A stretch of DNA of 30,782 nt from UBA6821 sp044236545 (GTDB taxonomy: Bacteria; Verrucomicrobiota; Verrucomicrobiia; Chthoniobacterales; UBA6821), in assembly GCA_044236545.1 (NCBI GenBank), contig JBIIGI010000023.1:1-30782 (forward strand). Reading direction: 5' to 3'. The notes under the pieces were generated by a model. That model made no database searches. It was not told the origin of the DNA and worked only from the letters and a program-made list of their open reading frames with translations. Positions 24,401 through 30,782 of the stretch are shown piece by piece (the stretch's first letter is position 1; the number at the start of each line of letters is the position of its first letter). The translations under genes and the position numbers were made by a program.

Positions 24401-24491
24401 TGGCGGTGAGGGAGGGATTCGAACCCTCGGTACCCTTTTGGAGTACGGCGCTTTAGCAAAGCGCTGCTTTCGACCACTCAGCCACCTCACC
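24401..24491 (-). tRNA. tRNA-Ser (anticodon GCU)
   Basis: On the minus strand the acceptor arm GGTGAGG pairs with CCTCACC, followed by discriminator G and an encoded CCA (complement at 24401-24403). The D region is GGCTGAGTGGTCGAAAGCA, the anticodon stem-loop is GCGCT-TTGCTAA-AGCGC giving anticodon GCT, a long variable arm (TACTCC...GGGTA) marks a class II serine tRNA, and the T arm is GAGGGTTCGAATCCCTC. It reads AGC/AGU serine codons. It lies 66 bp after dgkA on the same strand. Confidence 0.97.
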
Positions 24492-24557
24492 TGATGAAGA
24501 GGTGAGATTGATTCAGGCAAGGCCGATGGTCAACCGGAAAGCTATCCGTTTTCCACG

Positions 24558-24920
24558 TTATAGGAGATGCCTCAGGAAAATCACGGCGGCAACGGAGATG
24601 GAAACGATGGCCGCAATCAGCACCCCGCCGGCGGCGACATCCTTGGCCTTCCCGATCCGGTCCCGTTGTTCCAGTGAAACTTCGTCTGCAAGAAATTCGA
24701 TGGCTGTGTTGAGAGATTCCCCCAGCCAGACCAAACCGATGCAGAGGAGAATTGAAACCCATTCCCACGGCTCAAGATGGAGTGAAGCACCTGCGGCGAT
24801 GACCAACGCCGTGGCGATCAGATGAAGCTTCGCGTGGGGTTGGGTCTTCAGGAGTGTGGCGATTCCCTTGAAGGCATAGCCGAAGCTCCTGATGCGTGCC
24901 GCTAGGTAGTTTTTTATCAT
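24558..24920 (-). CDS. dgkA: Diacylglycerol/undecaprenol kinase
   Basis: A 120-residue integral membrane kinase of the DgkA family that phosphorylates diacylglycerol or undecaprenol for envelope lipid recycling. From ATG 24920 it has an amphipathic start (MIKNYLAARIRSFGYAFKG), three membrane helices (about 37-52, 57-75, 96-117), and the catalytic blocks LGESLNTAIEFLADEV with the family Glu and Asn and IGKAKDVAAGGVLIAA. The upstream 47 codons of the frame are ABC-F overlap. The gene lies 13 bp after the ABC-F stop and 66 bp before tRNA-Ser. The choice between lipid substrates cannot be made from sequence alone. Confidence 0.92.
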   Translation of the reverse strand: MIKNYLAARIRSFGYAFKGIATLLKTQPHAKLHLIATALVIAAGASLHLEPWEWVSILLCIGLVWLGESLNTAIEFLADEVSLEQRDRIGKAKDVAAGGVLIAAIVSISVAAVIFLRHLL

Positions 24921-24933
24921 GGGAGGAGGGACT

Positions 24934-26886
24934 TCACCCCATCGTTTCCACTTCGGGTCCCGGAAGGAAAGCGGATAACTTCTCCCACTCTTCCAGGGCG
25001 GCGGACAGGCGCTCTTGGACGGTTGCCAACTCCCTGTTGAGCGCAAAGGCTCGGTTGGCATTCATTCCTTCGGGACTCTCCAACTCAACCGCAAGTTCCC
25101 GCTGACGCGACTCAAGGGAGGAGATTTCATCCTCCGCCGCTTTAAGGCGAGTCTGGGTCTCCCTGATGATCCTGTTGGCGGCCTTCCTCGCCTCCGCCTC
25201 GGCCCGCCGCTGTTCCTTGATCTCCCTGAGTCCCATCTTGACGCGTGGCGCAGACTCACCGGTTCCCGGGCTTTCGGGACGGTAATCACCGGGTGCAACG
25301 AGCGCCGCGCGTTCGGAGGACGACCCCGATTTATCGAGGTAGTATTGGTAGTCACCGGAGTAGGGGGTGATCTTGCCGGCGCTGATGTGGATGACAGTGG
25401 TGGCGATCGAACGGATGAAATGCACATCGTGACTCACGAAGAGGAGAGTCCCCTCATATTGTCTGAGTGCGCCGATCAAGGCATCGATGCTCGGCATGTC
25501 GAGGTGGGTGGTCGGTTCGTCGAGCAGCAGGAGATTGGGCGGATTGAGCAGTAACTTGACCAGGGCAAGGCGGCTTTTTTCTCCGCCGCTGAGGACGCCG
25601 ACCGGCTTGAAGACATCCTCCCCGCGGAAAAGAAAGGATCCCAGGATCGTGCGGACGGTCTGCTCCGGCACTGGGGTCTGTGTCTCCATCGCCTCCGCAA
25701 GAACGCTTCTTTTGACGTCCAGCATCTCGCTCCGGTGCTGGGCAAAGTAGCCGATCGAGAGATTGTGCCCCGGGGTCACCGTTCCAGCATCCAGGGGGAG
25801 CAGTCCCGCCAGGATCTTGAGCAGGGTCGATTTTCCGGCTCCGTTGGGGCCGACCAGAACGGTCCGCTGCCCCCGCTCCACCTCGAGGTCGAGGCGCTCG
25901 TAGACGACATGGGTCCCGTAAGATTGTTTCACCCCCTCCAGGGTGATCGCGCGCTGGCCTCCCCGCCTCGGTTGGGGGAAGGAAAAGGAGACCGTCGCCT
26001 CGTCACGCTCGGGCGGTTCGATGCGCTCCATGCGCGCAAGCTGCTTGATGCGGTCCTGTGCCTGCGACGCCTTGCTGGCTTTTGCGCGGAAACGGTCGAT
26101 GAAGCGCTGCAGTTCCGCGATCTCCCTCTGCTGGTTCTTGTAGGCAGCCCATTGCTGCTCCTCCCGGGCGGCCTTCTGGGCGAGGTACTCGTCGTAGTTG
26201 CCCCGGTAGCGGTTGAGCTTCCGGTTGCGGATCTCGAGGATCCCCAGGCAGATGGCGTTGAGGAACTCCCGGTCGTGCGAAATCGCCAGGATCGCCCCTC
26301 CGTACTTGGAGAGATGGTTCTGGAACCATCCGAGCGACTCCAGATCCAGATGGTTCGTCGGTTCGTCGAGCATCAGGATATCGGGCTCCATGACGAGGAG
26401 TCGCGCCAGGTGAGCCCTCATGATCCAGCCGCCGCTTAGGGTGCGGGCGGGCTTTTCGACATCACCGTCGCGGAAGGCCAACCCGCTCAGGATTCGTTTT
26501 GCCTTCACCTCAAGGGAGTGGCCGTCGAGTTCGGCGAACCGGGCGAGCGCGTCATGGTGGACCGGATCCTCATCGGAGGGATGCTCCCTCAACATCGTGC
26601 GGACTTCCTCCATGGAGGGGGAGACATTCGTGGCCAGTTCAAGGACTGTCTCATCACCCGATGGGGCGCTCTCCTGCGGGAGAAACCCGATCGACACGTT
26701 CTTTTCCAGGGCAATGGTTCCCGAGTCAGGGGAGGCCTGCTTCAGGATCAGGGAGAAGAGCGTCGATTTGCCGGCCCCATTGGCTCCGATCAGGCCGATG
26801 CGGTCACCTCGGTTGATTTGAAGAGAGGCCTCCTCAAAAAGGGACCGTCCGCCGTAGGATTTGGAAAGACCGGAAGCTGTCAGCAT
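24934..26886 (-). CDS. ABC-F family ATPase (Uup/YheS-like)
   Basis: A 650-residue cytoplasmic protein with two ABC domains and no membrane segment, typical of ABC-F translation factors that act at the ribosomal E site. Domain one has GLIGANGAGKSTLFSLIL, the signature LSGGWIMRAHLARLL and Walker B LMLDEPTNHLD. A linker rich in charged residues (RFIDRFRAKASKASQAQDRIKQLAR, a coiled coil) follows. Domain two has VGPNGAGKSTLLKILAG, LSGGEKSRLALVKLL and LLLDEPTTHLD. The last 100 residues form a charged coiled coil (KEQRRAEAEARK, ESRQRELAVELE). The start is ATG 26886 (MLTASGLSKSYGG). dgkA follows after 13 bp. The exact subfamily cannot be set. Confidence 0.94.
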   Translation of the reverse strand: MLTASGLSKSYGGRSLFEEASLQINRGDRIGLIGANGAGKSTLFSLILKQASPDSGTIALEKNVSIGFLPQESAPSGDETVLELATNVSPSMEEVRTMLREHPSDEDPVHHDALARFAELDGHSLEVKAKRILSGLAFRDGDVEKPARTLSGGWIMRAHLARLLVMEPDILMLDEPTNHLDLESLGWFQNHLSKYGGAILAISHDREFLNAICLGILEIRNRKLNRYRGNYDEYLAQKAAREEQQWAAYKNQQREIAELQRFIDRFRAKASKASQAQDRIKQLARMERIEPPERDEATVSFSFPQPRRGGQRAITLEGVKQSYGTHVVYERLDLEVERGQRTVLVGPNGAGKSTLLKILAGLLPLDAGTVTPGHNLSIGYFAQHRSEMLDVKRSVLAEAMETQTPVPEQTVRTILGSFLFRGEDVFKPVGVLSGGEKSRLALVKLLLNPPNLLLLDEPTTHLDMPSIDALIGALRQYEGTLLFVSHDVHFIRSIATTVIHISAGKITPYSGDYQYYLDKSGSSSERAALVAPGDYRPESPGTGESAPRVKMGLREIKEQRRAEAEARKAANRIIRETQTRLKAAEDEISSLESRQRELAVELESPEGMNANRAFALNRELATVQERLSAALEEWEKLSAFLPGPEVETMG

Positions 26887-26971
26887 GGGAAGCGAAGTGG
26901 TGCGAAAAGATGCCCTTGATGGGCCGCGAGCGAAAGAAGAATTGGTTGAAATGGCCACTTCCTCCGGCCAC

Positions 26972-26980
26972 TGCTATACA
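26972..26980 (+). promoter_or_regulatory. Possible extended -10 promoter of the TSUP gene
   Basis: TGCTATACA fits an extended -10 element (TGnTATAnT-like). Transcription would begin about 7 bp later, essentially at the ATG at 26988, which would give a leaderless mRNA. No good -35 lies at the right spacing; TTGAAA at 26946-26951 is 23 bp away. Confidence 0.35.
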
Positions 26981-26987
26981 CAAGGGC

Positions 26988-27764
26988 ATGTCAACGATTG
27001 AGATTACGGCGCTTCTGGCAGCAGCCTGCGCCGCGGGAATGATCAATGCGATCGCCGGCGGAGGCACCTTGGTCACCTTTCCCACGCTGATCCTCTTCGG
27101 GGTGCCTCCCGTCATTGCCAATGCCACGAGCACCCTGGCCCTGGTTGCAGGAACCTCGGGAAGCCTGTATGGCTTCCGTTCCCAACTCCGGGAAGTCCGG
27201 CCCTGGTTCAAGACATTCATTCCCGTGAGCGTGACCGGTGGTCTGCTCGGCAGCTTTCTCCTTACCCATTGGGGTGAGGGGGCCTTCACGGCACTGGTTC
27301 CCTATCTGGTTCTTTTCGCCACGCTTCTCTTCATGCTTCAGGGGGTGGTCAGGAGGCGGGTGGCTCACCGGACGGTCGCTTTGCAATCACCGCCAAGCGG
27401 CAGATGGCATCTTGCTGCGGCCCTCCTGTTCCAGTTCCTGGTCTCTGTGTATGGAGGTTACTTCGGCGCGGGGATCGGCATCCTGATGCTGGCCTCGCTC
27501 GGCTTTCTTGGTTTTTCGGACATCCACCGGATGAACACGCTGAAGAACGTCCTCGGCTCCCTGATCAATCTCGTGGCCGCCCTCTGGTTCACCGCCAGCG
27601 GGCTGATCGACTGGCCCCGCATGGGGGTGATGACCCTCGGTGCCGTGGCTGGATATTATCTCGGCTCCACATTTTCCCAGCGGATTCCCCAGCATCACGT
27701 CCGCCATCTCATCACGGCGATAGGCCTGATCATCACGGCCGTGATGTTTTGGAAGCTGCGTTAG
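26988..27764 (+). CDS. TauE/SafE (TSUP) family permease
   Basis: A 258-residue inner-membrane protein with about eight predicted helices. The family hallmarks are the repeated glycine-rich starts of each half: GMINAIAGGGTLVTFPTLI, PPVIANATSTLAL in half one, and YGGYFGAGIGILMLASLGFL with HRMNTLKNVLGSLINLVAAL in half two. TSUP proteins export or import sulfur-containing or organic anions such as sulfite, sulfoacetate or sulfonates; the substrate here is unknown. The start is ATG 26988 (MSTIEITALL), with no Shine-Dalgarno; 26 codons upstream are open but charged and unlike the family. Its TAG overlaps the TAA of the convergent DUF1361 gene. Confidence 0.9.
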   Translation: MSTIEITALLAAACAAGMINAIAGGGTLVTFPTLILFGVPPVIANATSTLALVAGTSGSLYGFRSQLREVRPWFKTFIPVSVTGGLLGSFLLTHWGEGAFTALVPYLVLFATLLFMLQGVVRRRVAHRTVALQSPPSGRWHLAAALLFQFLVSVYGGYFGAGIGILMLASLGFLGFSDIHRMNTLKNVLGSLINLVAALWFTASGLIDWPRMGVMTLGAVAGYYLGSTFSQRIPQHHVRHLITAIGLIITAVMFWKLR

Positions 27765-28462
27765 GGATGCGTTCCCTCGCTATGGGTGTGATTCCTTCCC
27801 GGGTGGCCCCTGATCACCCATGCGATGAAGAAATTCGTGAGTTTTGTCAGGTAAAAAAGTAGGGCCAAGGTCGCAAGGAAGACAACCATCACTTCCTGGG
27901 AGTGATGCAACTGCGCTTCATGGAGGGACTGATCCAGGACCCTGGCCGGATCAGTCGCCACATTCCAACTGTTGAGGCGGTCGAAGCGACCCAAATATAT
28001 CGCGAAGGCGCTGAGCGCCAGTGTCAGCAGTTCGATTGGAAAAATCAGCCATCCAAGGCCTCGATGCTTCAGGAACCTTCCCCAGATCATCATCGAAATG
28101 GTGAAGCTCTGCATGCCGATTGAAAAATAGAGAAAGTATTCGATCAGCAGGAGGCTCAGCGCCCACAGAGGGAGGGGAGGGGTCACCCTGATCTTCTCAA
28201 CGAAATGAATCACGTCGGTTAGGACGTAAGGGGCATTGGGAAGAAAGAGCAGGAAAACTCCGAGGAAAGGCCACCAGAGCCATGAGGGAACTTTCCGTGA
28301 ATGCCTGAACAGGATCCAGCCGATGAGTAACGGTAGTAGTGCCAGAAAAAGGTCCCAGCCGAGGTGGAAGTTGGGACGAATGATGGAGAGGGACTGTTCG
28401 ATCGTCTCTTCGATCAAGGGATGGGCCAGAGTCAGGTCGTGTGCTGTGGGGATGTCCGTCAT
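27761..28462 (-). CDS. DUF1361 membrane protein
   Basis: A 233-residue protein with about six membrane helices. The block FLLFLPNAPYVLTDVIHF near residue 73 and the segment IYLGRFDRLNSWNV near 158 are the hallmarks of DUF1361, a family of unknown function. Hydrophobic segments are at about 38-52, 63-80, 100-116, 118-130, 139-155 and 193-216. The C-terminus is polar and His-rich (HPGRNHTHSEGTHP). It lies 45 bp after CHAD on the same strand with a strong hairpin between, and its stop codon overlaps the stop of the convergent TSUP gene. No function should be inferred from its neighbours alone. Confidence 0.85.
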   Translation of the reverse strand: MTDIPTAHDLTLAHPLIEETIEQSLSIIRPNFHLGWDLFLALLPLLIGWILFRHSRKVPSWLWWPFLGVFLLFLPNAPYVLTDVIHFVEKIRVTPPLPLWALSLLLIEYFLYFSIGMQSFTISMMIWGRFLKHRGLGWLIFPIELLTLALSAFAIYLGRFDRLNSWNVATDPARVLDQSLHEAQLHHSQEVMVVFLATLALLFYLTKLTNFFIAWVIRGHPGRNHTHSEGTHP

Positions 28463-28490
28463 GGATTTGCTCGATTCTTTCTGTGATTCT

Positions 28491-28511
28491 TTAAGGAACC
28501 TGGTTCCTTAA
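28491..28511 (-). terminator. Hairpin at the 3' end of the CHAD gene
   Basis: Perfect 9-bp arms TTAAGGAAC and GTTCCTTAA with a 3-nt loop. The CHAD stop codon TAA lies inside one arm. Placed between CHAD and the DUF1361 gene on the minus strand. No T tract follows in the direction of transcription, so it may slow but not end transcription. Confidence 0.5.
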
Positions 28512-29458
28512 GGGATGGATAGTTTTTTGACAAAAGCCTTCGGTCGTTCCTCGTAAAAACGAAATCCCTCAGAGATAGATTTTTTACGAAGAGTTACTAT
28601 AATCTTGTTTATCCTATTAACCAGCAGGACACTGCATGGATCGTTATGGAGCCCAATCAACCTCTTGCCGAGGAGGGTGTAGTCCCGTTCCTTTCCAGCA
28701 AGTTCCCCGATCAGGTCGGTATCACGGATCCTATTGAGGGCATGATCGGGCCAGAAGCGTGAGGTGATGCGGAGTTGATACCAGAGTTGTTTGACGAGCT
28801 TACGCCAGAGGTGAAAATCCACGGAATTTCCACTTGAGGAGCAGAGATCGAGTGCGATGCGTCCGCGCCGGTAGGTGCGCCTCACTCGGCGGATGATTTT
28901 TTTACCATCCATCTTGTCCAGTGGCCACGAAGGGATCGATTTACGGATTTCACGCAGAATGCGCTCGACTCGGGGGATCTGCCGCCGGTCCTTGGAGCGT
29001 CGTTTTCCGCTGGCATCGCTCAATCGCCTTCTGATGGGGTCAAAACGAACCGCGGACAAGCTTGTTTTCCTGATGAGCTCATCAAGCGACTGGACCCTCA
29101 CGTCGGAATCACGCATGGGACCGAGCACTGCGGCGGCCTCCCGAAGTTTCTTCCGGAGCCGGTCGCGACACGCGCTACCCATTGTCGGGGCCCCCAACTG
29201 GATCAGGGAGCGGATCTTCTTGATGTAAGTGCGCGCATTGTGGACCGCATCGGGGGAGACATTTTTACCGCGAAGCTCGGTCAGGGCGGCATCGAGTTGC
29301 AGTGTGGCCAAGGTGCGTAGCGCCTCCCCGGTCGCTTCCCGCCTGCGGATCCAGAGACGCGGTTTTTTCCCGATCCCCTTCCTCTTTCCGGTCTCTCTGC
29401 AACGTGTTGTCATGTTCGGAACGGTCGACTTTCGGGATCTCCGCGTCTTTTGCCTCAT
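28508..29458 (-). CDS. CHAD-domain protein
   Basis: A 316-residue, very basic alpha-helical protein. The CHAD hallmarks are the conserved His with Arg/Lys in VHNARTYIKKIRSLIQLG in the first helical repeat, DSDVRVQSLDELI, and HLWRKLVKQLWYQLRI in the second repeat. CHAD domains bind inorganic polyphosphate and often sit next to, or fused to, CYTH domains. The first 35 residues are rich in Arg/Lys (MRQKTRRSRKSTVPN). The start at 29458 overlaps the CYTH stop by one base (TGATG), so the two are coupled; a longer upstream frame is shadow. A hairpin overlaps its stop codon. Role in polyphosphate granules is inference from the family. Confidence 0.88.
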   Translation of the reverse strand: MRQKTRRSRKSTVPNMTTRCRETGKRKGIGKKPRLWIRRREATGEALRTLATLQLDAALTELRGKNVSPDAVHNARTYIKKIRSLIQLGAPTMGSACRDRLRKKLREAAAVLGPMRDSDVRVQSLDELIRKTSLSAVRFDPIRRRLSDASGKRRSKDRRQIPRVERILREIRKSIPSWPLDKMDGKKIIRRVRRTYRRGRIALDLCSSSGNSVDFHLWRKLVKQLWYQLRITSRFWPDHALNRIRDTDLIGELAGKERDYTLLGKRLIGLHNDPCSVLLVNRINKIIVTLRKKSISEGFRFYEERPKAFVKKLSIP

Positions 29459-29934
29459 CAAGGGCGAGGGGGGCCCCATTCCCGGTAGGGGTGGTGCGTC
29501 AGGTTGGAGTTGTAATAGCGCGGTTGCCCCGTCACCTCGGTTCCGATCCACGGAGGCAGGGAGGGTTCTTCGTTGGCATCGCTCAATTCCACCTCGGCGA
29601 TCACAAGACCGGCATTCTCCCCGTGAAACTCGTCGACCTCCCAAAGATGGTTTCCGAAGGGAATCCGGTAACGTTCTTTTTCGATGATCGGTCCCTCGCA
29701 GAGTCGGAGCATCCGGTGTGCATCCTGAAGCGGAATGGGGTACTCGAACTCCTCACGGCTGAATCCGCTCACAGGGCCCTTGACCGTAAGCCAGGCCTCC
29801 CCGCCGGCGATGCGGACCCGGACCGTGCGTCCACTACCGCGTGCAAGATACCCCTGCGCGTAGGCAATGCCATCGGCTCCGGCGCGCCATGATTCGTCGG
29901 TGACGAGAAACTTCCGCTCGATTTCCATTCCCAT
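29458..29934 (-). CDS. CYTH-domain triphosphate tunnel enzyme
   Basis: A 158-residue CYTH/TTM protein. The N-terminal EIERKFLV motif (residues 4-11) is complete, with the metal-binding Glu pair. Alternating charged strands follow: RTVRVRIAGGEAWLTVKG, EEFEYPIPLQDAHRML, IIEKERYRIPFGNHLWEVDEF and GLVIAEVELSD, which form the eight-stranded tunnel that binds triphosphates. Short single-domain members of this type act as tripolyphosphatases. Start is the first in-frame ATG (MGMEIERK); MEIERK two codons later is equally possible. It is coupled to the CHAD gene, consistent with a polyphosphate-related job. The EamA-type gene is divergent, with starts about 100 bp apart. Confidence 0.92.
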   Translation of the reverse strand: MGMEIERKFLVTDESWRAGADGIAYAQGYLARGSGRTVRVRIAGGEAWLTVKGPVSGFSREEFEYPIPLQDAHRMLRLCEGPIIEKERYRIPFGNHLWEVDEFHGENAGLVIAEVELSDANEEPSLPPWIGTEVTGQPRYYNSNLTHHPYREWGPPRP

Positions 29935-29993
29935 GACATAACGGATGCCTCATGCGCGGCTTCTCGGCAAGAGCAACAGAGCCCTCTTCTTGT

Positions 29994-30021
29994 TTGCATC
30001 CGGTTCTTTCAACGGTAAAAT
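29994..30021 (+). promoter_or_regulatory. Possible promoter of the EamA-type gene
   Basis: TTGCAT (29994-29999), 16 bp, then TAAAAT (30016-30021). The -10 is good and the -35 weak. Transcription would begin close to 30028, only a few bases before the ATG at 30032. Confidence 0.3.
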
Positions 30022-30031
30022 TACGGCATTT

Positions 30032-30469
30032 ATGTGGATTGCTTACGCCATCGCCGCCTCGATCTGCTGGGGGATGAGTTATGCAGCCAGTGGACCCCTC
30101 CTGAAAAAGGGGTTCAGTCCGCTTCTCTTTTTCTTCGGGTACACCCTCTTCGGGCTATTGGGCGCCTCCATCTCGCTTCTCTGTTCCGGCAGATTTTCCA
30201 CCCTCTGGAAGTTCCCGGGGCTCGAACGTTCCGATCCATTCTGGTTTTTCTTCTCCATCGCGACCGGAGCGCTCGGCGCCTACCTGACTTATGTCGCCAT
30301 GGGAGCCAAAAACCCGACACTGGCCTCCCTGATCGAGATTTCCTATCCCTTCTTCGTTGTGCTCTTCGCCTGGCTCTTTTTCAGGGAGATGCAGCTCAAC
30401 GTCATGACGCTCTGCGGGGGAATCCTTGTTCTGGCGGGGGTTGCGGTGATCGTCATCGGCGAGCGTTGA
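30032..30469 (+). CDS. Half-size EamA-family transporter
   Basis: A 145-residue membrane protein with one EamA unit of about five helices. ATG 30032 gives MWIAYAIAASICWGMSYA, the usual N-in start; hydrophobic segments follow at about 28-45, 66-86, 93-115 and 121-141. The conserved end SLIEISYPFFVVLFAWLFFRE and GGILVLAGVAVIVIGER is typical. Full-length family members have two such units; a single unit implies a homo-oligomer, as for small multidrug-resistance-type proteins. Substrate is unknown. A tail of 29 codons upstream is open but unlike the family. The metallophosphoesterase gene starts 61 bp later on the same strand. Confidence 0.88.
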   Translation: MWIAYAIAASICWGMSYAASGPLLKKGFSPLLFFFGYTLFGLLGASISLLCSGRFSTLWKFPGLERSDPFWFFFSIATGALGAYLTYVAMGAKNPTLASLIEISYPFFVVLFAWLFFREMQLNVMTLCGGILVLAGVAVIVIGER

Positions 30470-30530
30470 GAGGAATTCGTGCTCCAACATCCCGGCCTCC
30501 ACAGAGACTCTCCAGCATGGGTATGAGACA

Positions 30531-30782
30531 ATGAAAAAAAGGGAAGAAGCTGGTTTGTCACGGGCCTTCAGAGCTGACCCGATCAGCCGCCGCGACTTCG
30601 TCACGAGCCTGGGGGCGTTTTTCACCGCCCAGTTGATTCTTCCCCCGATCCTGCGCGGGGCTGGGCTTCCGAAGGGACTCACTCCTTTGCGTCTCGGGTT
30701 CCTCACCGATTGTCACGCGATGGCTGAATTGGACGCCCCTGCATGGCTGGATCGCACCGCCGCCCTGATGAATTCGCTCGAG
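30531..30782 (+). CDS. Tat-exported metallophosphoesterase, 5' part
   Basis: Open at the right edge; 84 codons are visible. The N-terminus carries a twin-arginine signal: SRRDFVTSLGAFFTAQLILP at about residues 19-38, so export in a folded state is likely. The mature start LRLGFLTDCH at 57-66 matches motif I (D-x-H) of calcineurin-like phosphoesterases, with Asp64 and His66 as metal ligands. Downstream motifs lie outside the window, so the substrate class cannot be told. Start ATG 30531 has no Shine-Dalgarno. It may be co-transcribed with the EamA-type gene. Confidence 0.75.
   Translation, partial: MKKREEAGLSRAFRADPISRRDFVTSLGAFFTAQLILPPILRGAGLPKGLTPLRLGFLTDCHAMAELDAPAWLDRTAALMNSLE

Overview
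The window looks like a chromosomal segment of a Gram-negative bacterium of the Verrucomicrobiota (PVC group). The reasons are a moderately high GC content, an LPS pathway gene (lpxK), a peptidoglycan gene (murA), a verrucomicrobial-style rpmE-prfA-prmC-murA cluster, and few clear Shine-Dalgarno sequences. There is also a GH78 enzyme with an extra C-terminal beta module and a stretch of PVC-like intergenic repeats. The phylum call is an inference from gene order and protein flavour, not a measured placement. I see no complete mobile element, CRISPR array or prophage.

Layout. 1-1621: 3' part of an alpha-L-rhamnosidase-like (GH78) gene. 1622-1918: non-coding, with a decayed IS4-like transposase C-terminus. 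1919-3502 (minus): exbD, def and an HD-domain gene, closely packed. 3669-6566 (minus): a three-gene operon of alpha/beta hydrolase, phosphoribosyltransferase and erythromycin-esterase-like protein. 6904-11689 (plus): SirB1-type transglutaminase-like protein, cinA and a GH63 glucosidase. 11748-15272 (minus): rpmE, prfA, prmC, murA. 15273-16087: an 815-bp gene-free region rich in tandem and inverted repeats. 16088-18508 (minus): an exported DUF1444-like protein, hpt and a tandem siroheme-decarboxylase/Lrp-like protein. 18507-21819 (plus): ruvA, an ATP-grasp-like gene of unknown role, and a cyclopropane fatty acid synthase. 21967-24122 (minus): thrB and lpxK. 24401-24491 (minus): tRNA-Ser(GCU), with a 19-bp duplicate of its 3' end 160 bp away. 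24558-26886 (minus): an ABC-F ATPase and dgkA. 26988-27764 (plus): a TSUP permease. 27761-29934 (minus): a CYTH-CHAD pair and a DUF1361 membrane protein. 30032-30782 (plus): a half-size EamA transporter and a Tat-exported metallophosphoesterase cut by the window end.

How the genes fit together. Most of the window is housekeeping: translation termination (release factor 1 and its methyltransferase), N-terminal deformylation, envelope synthesis (MurA, LpxK, DgkA, Cfa), recombination (RuvA), purine salvage (Hpt) and threonine synthesis (ThrB). Accessory interest lies in the hydrolase-PRTase-Ere-like operon, the CYTH-CHAD pair likely acting on polyphosphate or another triphosphate, the unassigned ATP-grasp gene translationally coupled to ruvA, and three pieces of non-coding architecture: the transposase relic, the inverted-repeat region and the tRNA-associated duplication. 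None is proven to be a new system; the repeat region and the hydrolase operon are the best candidates for a second look.
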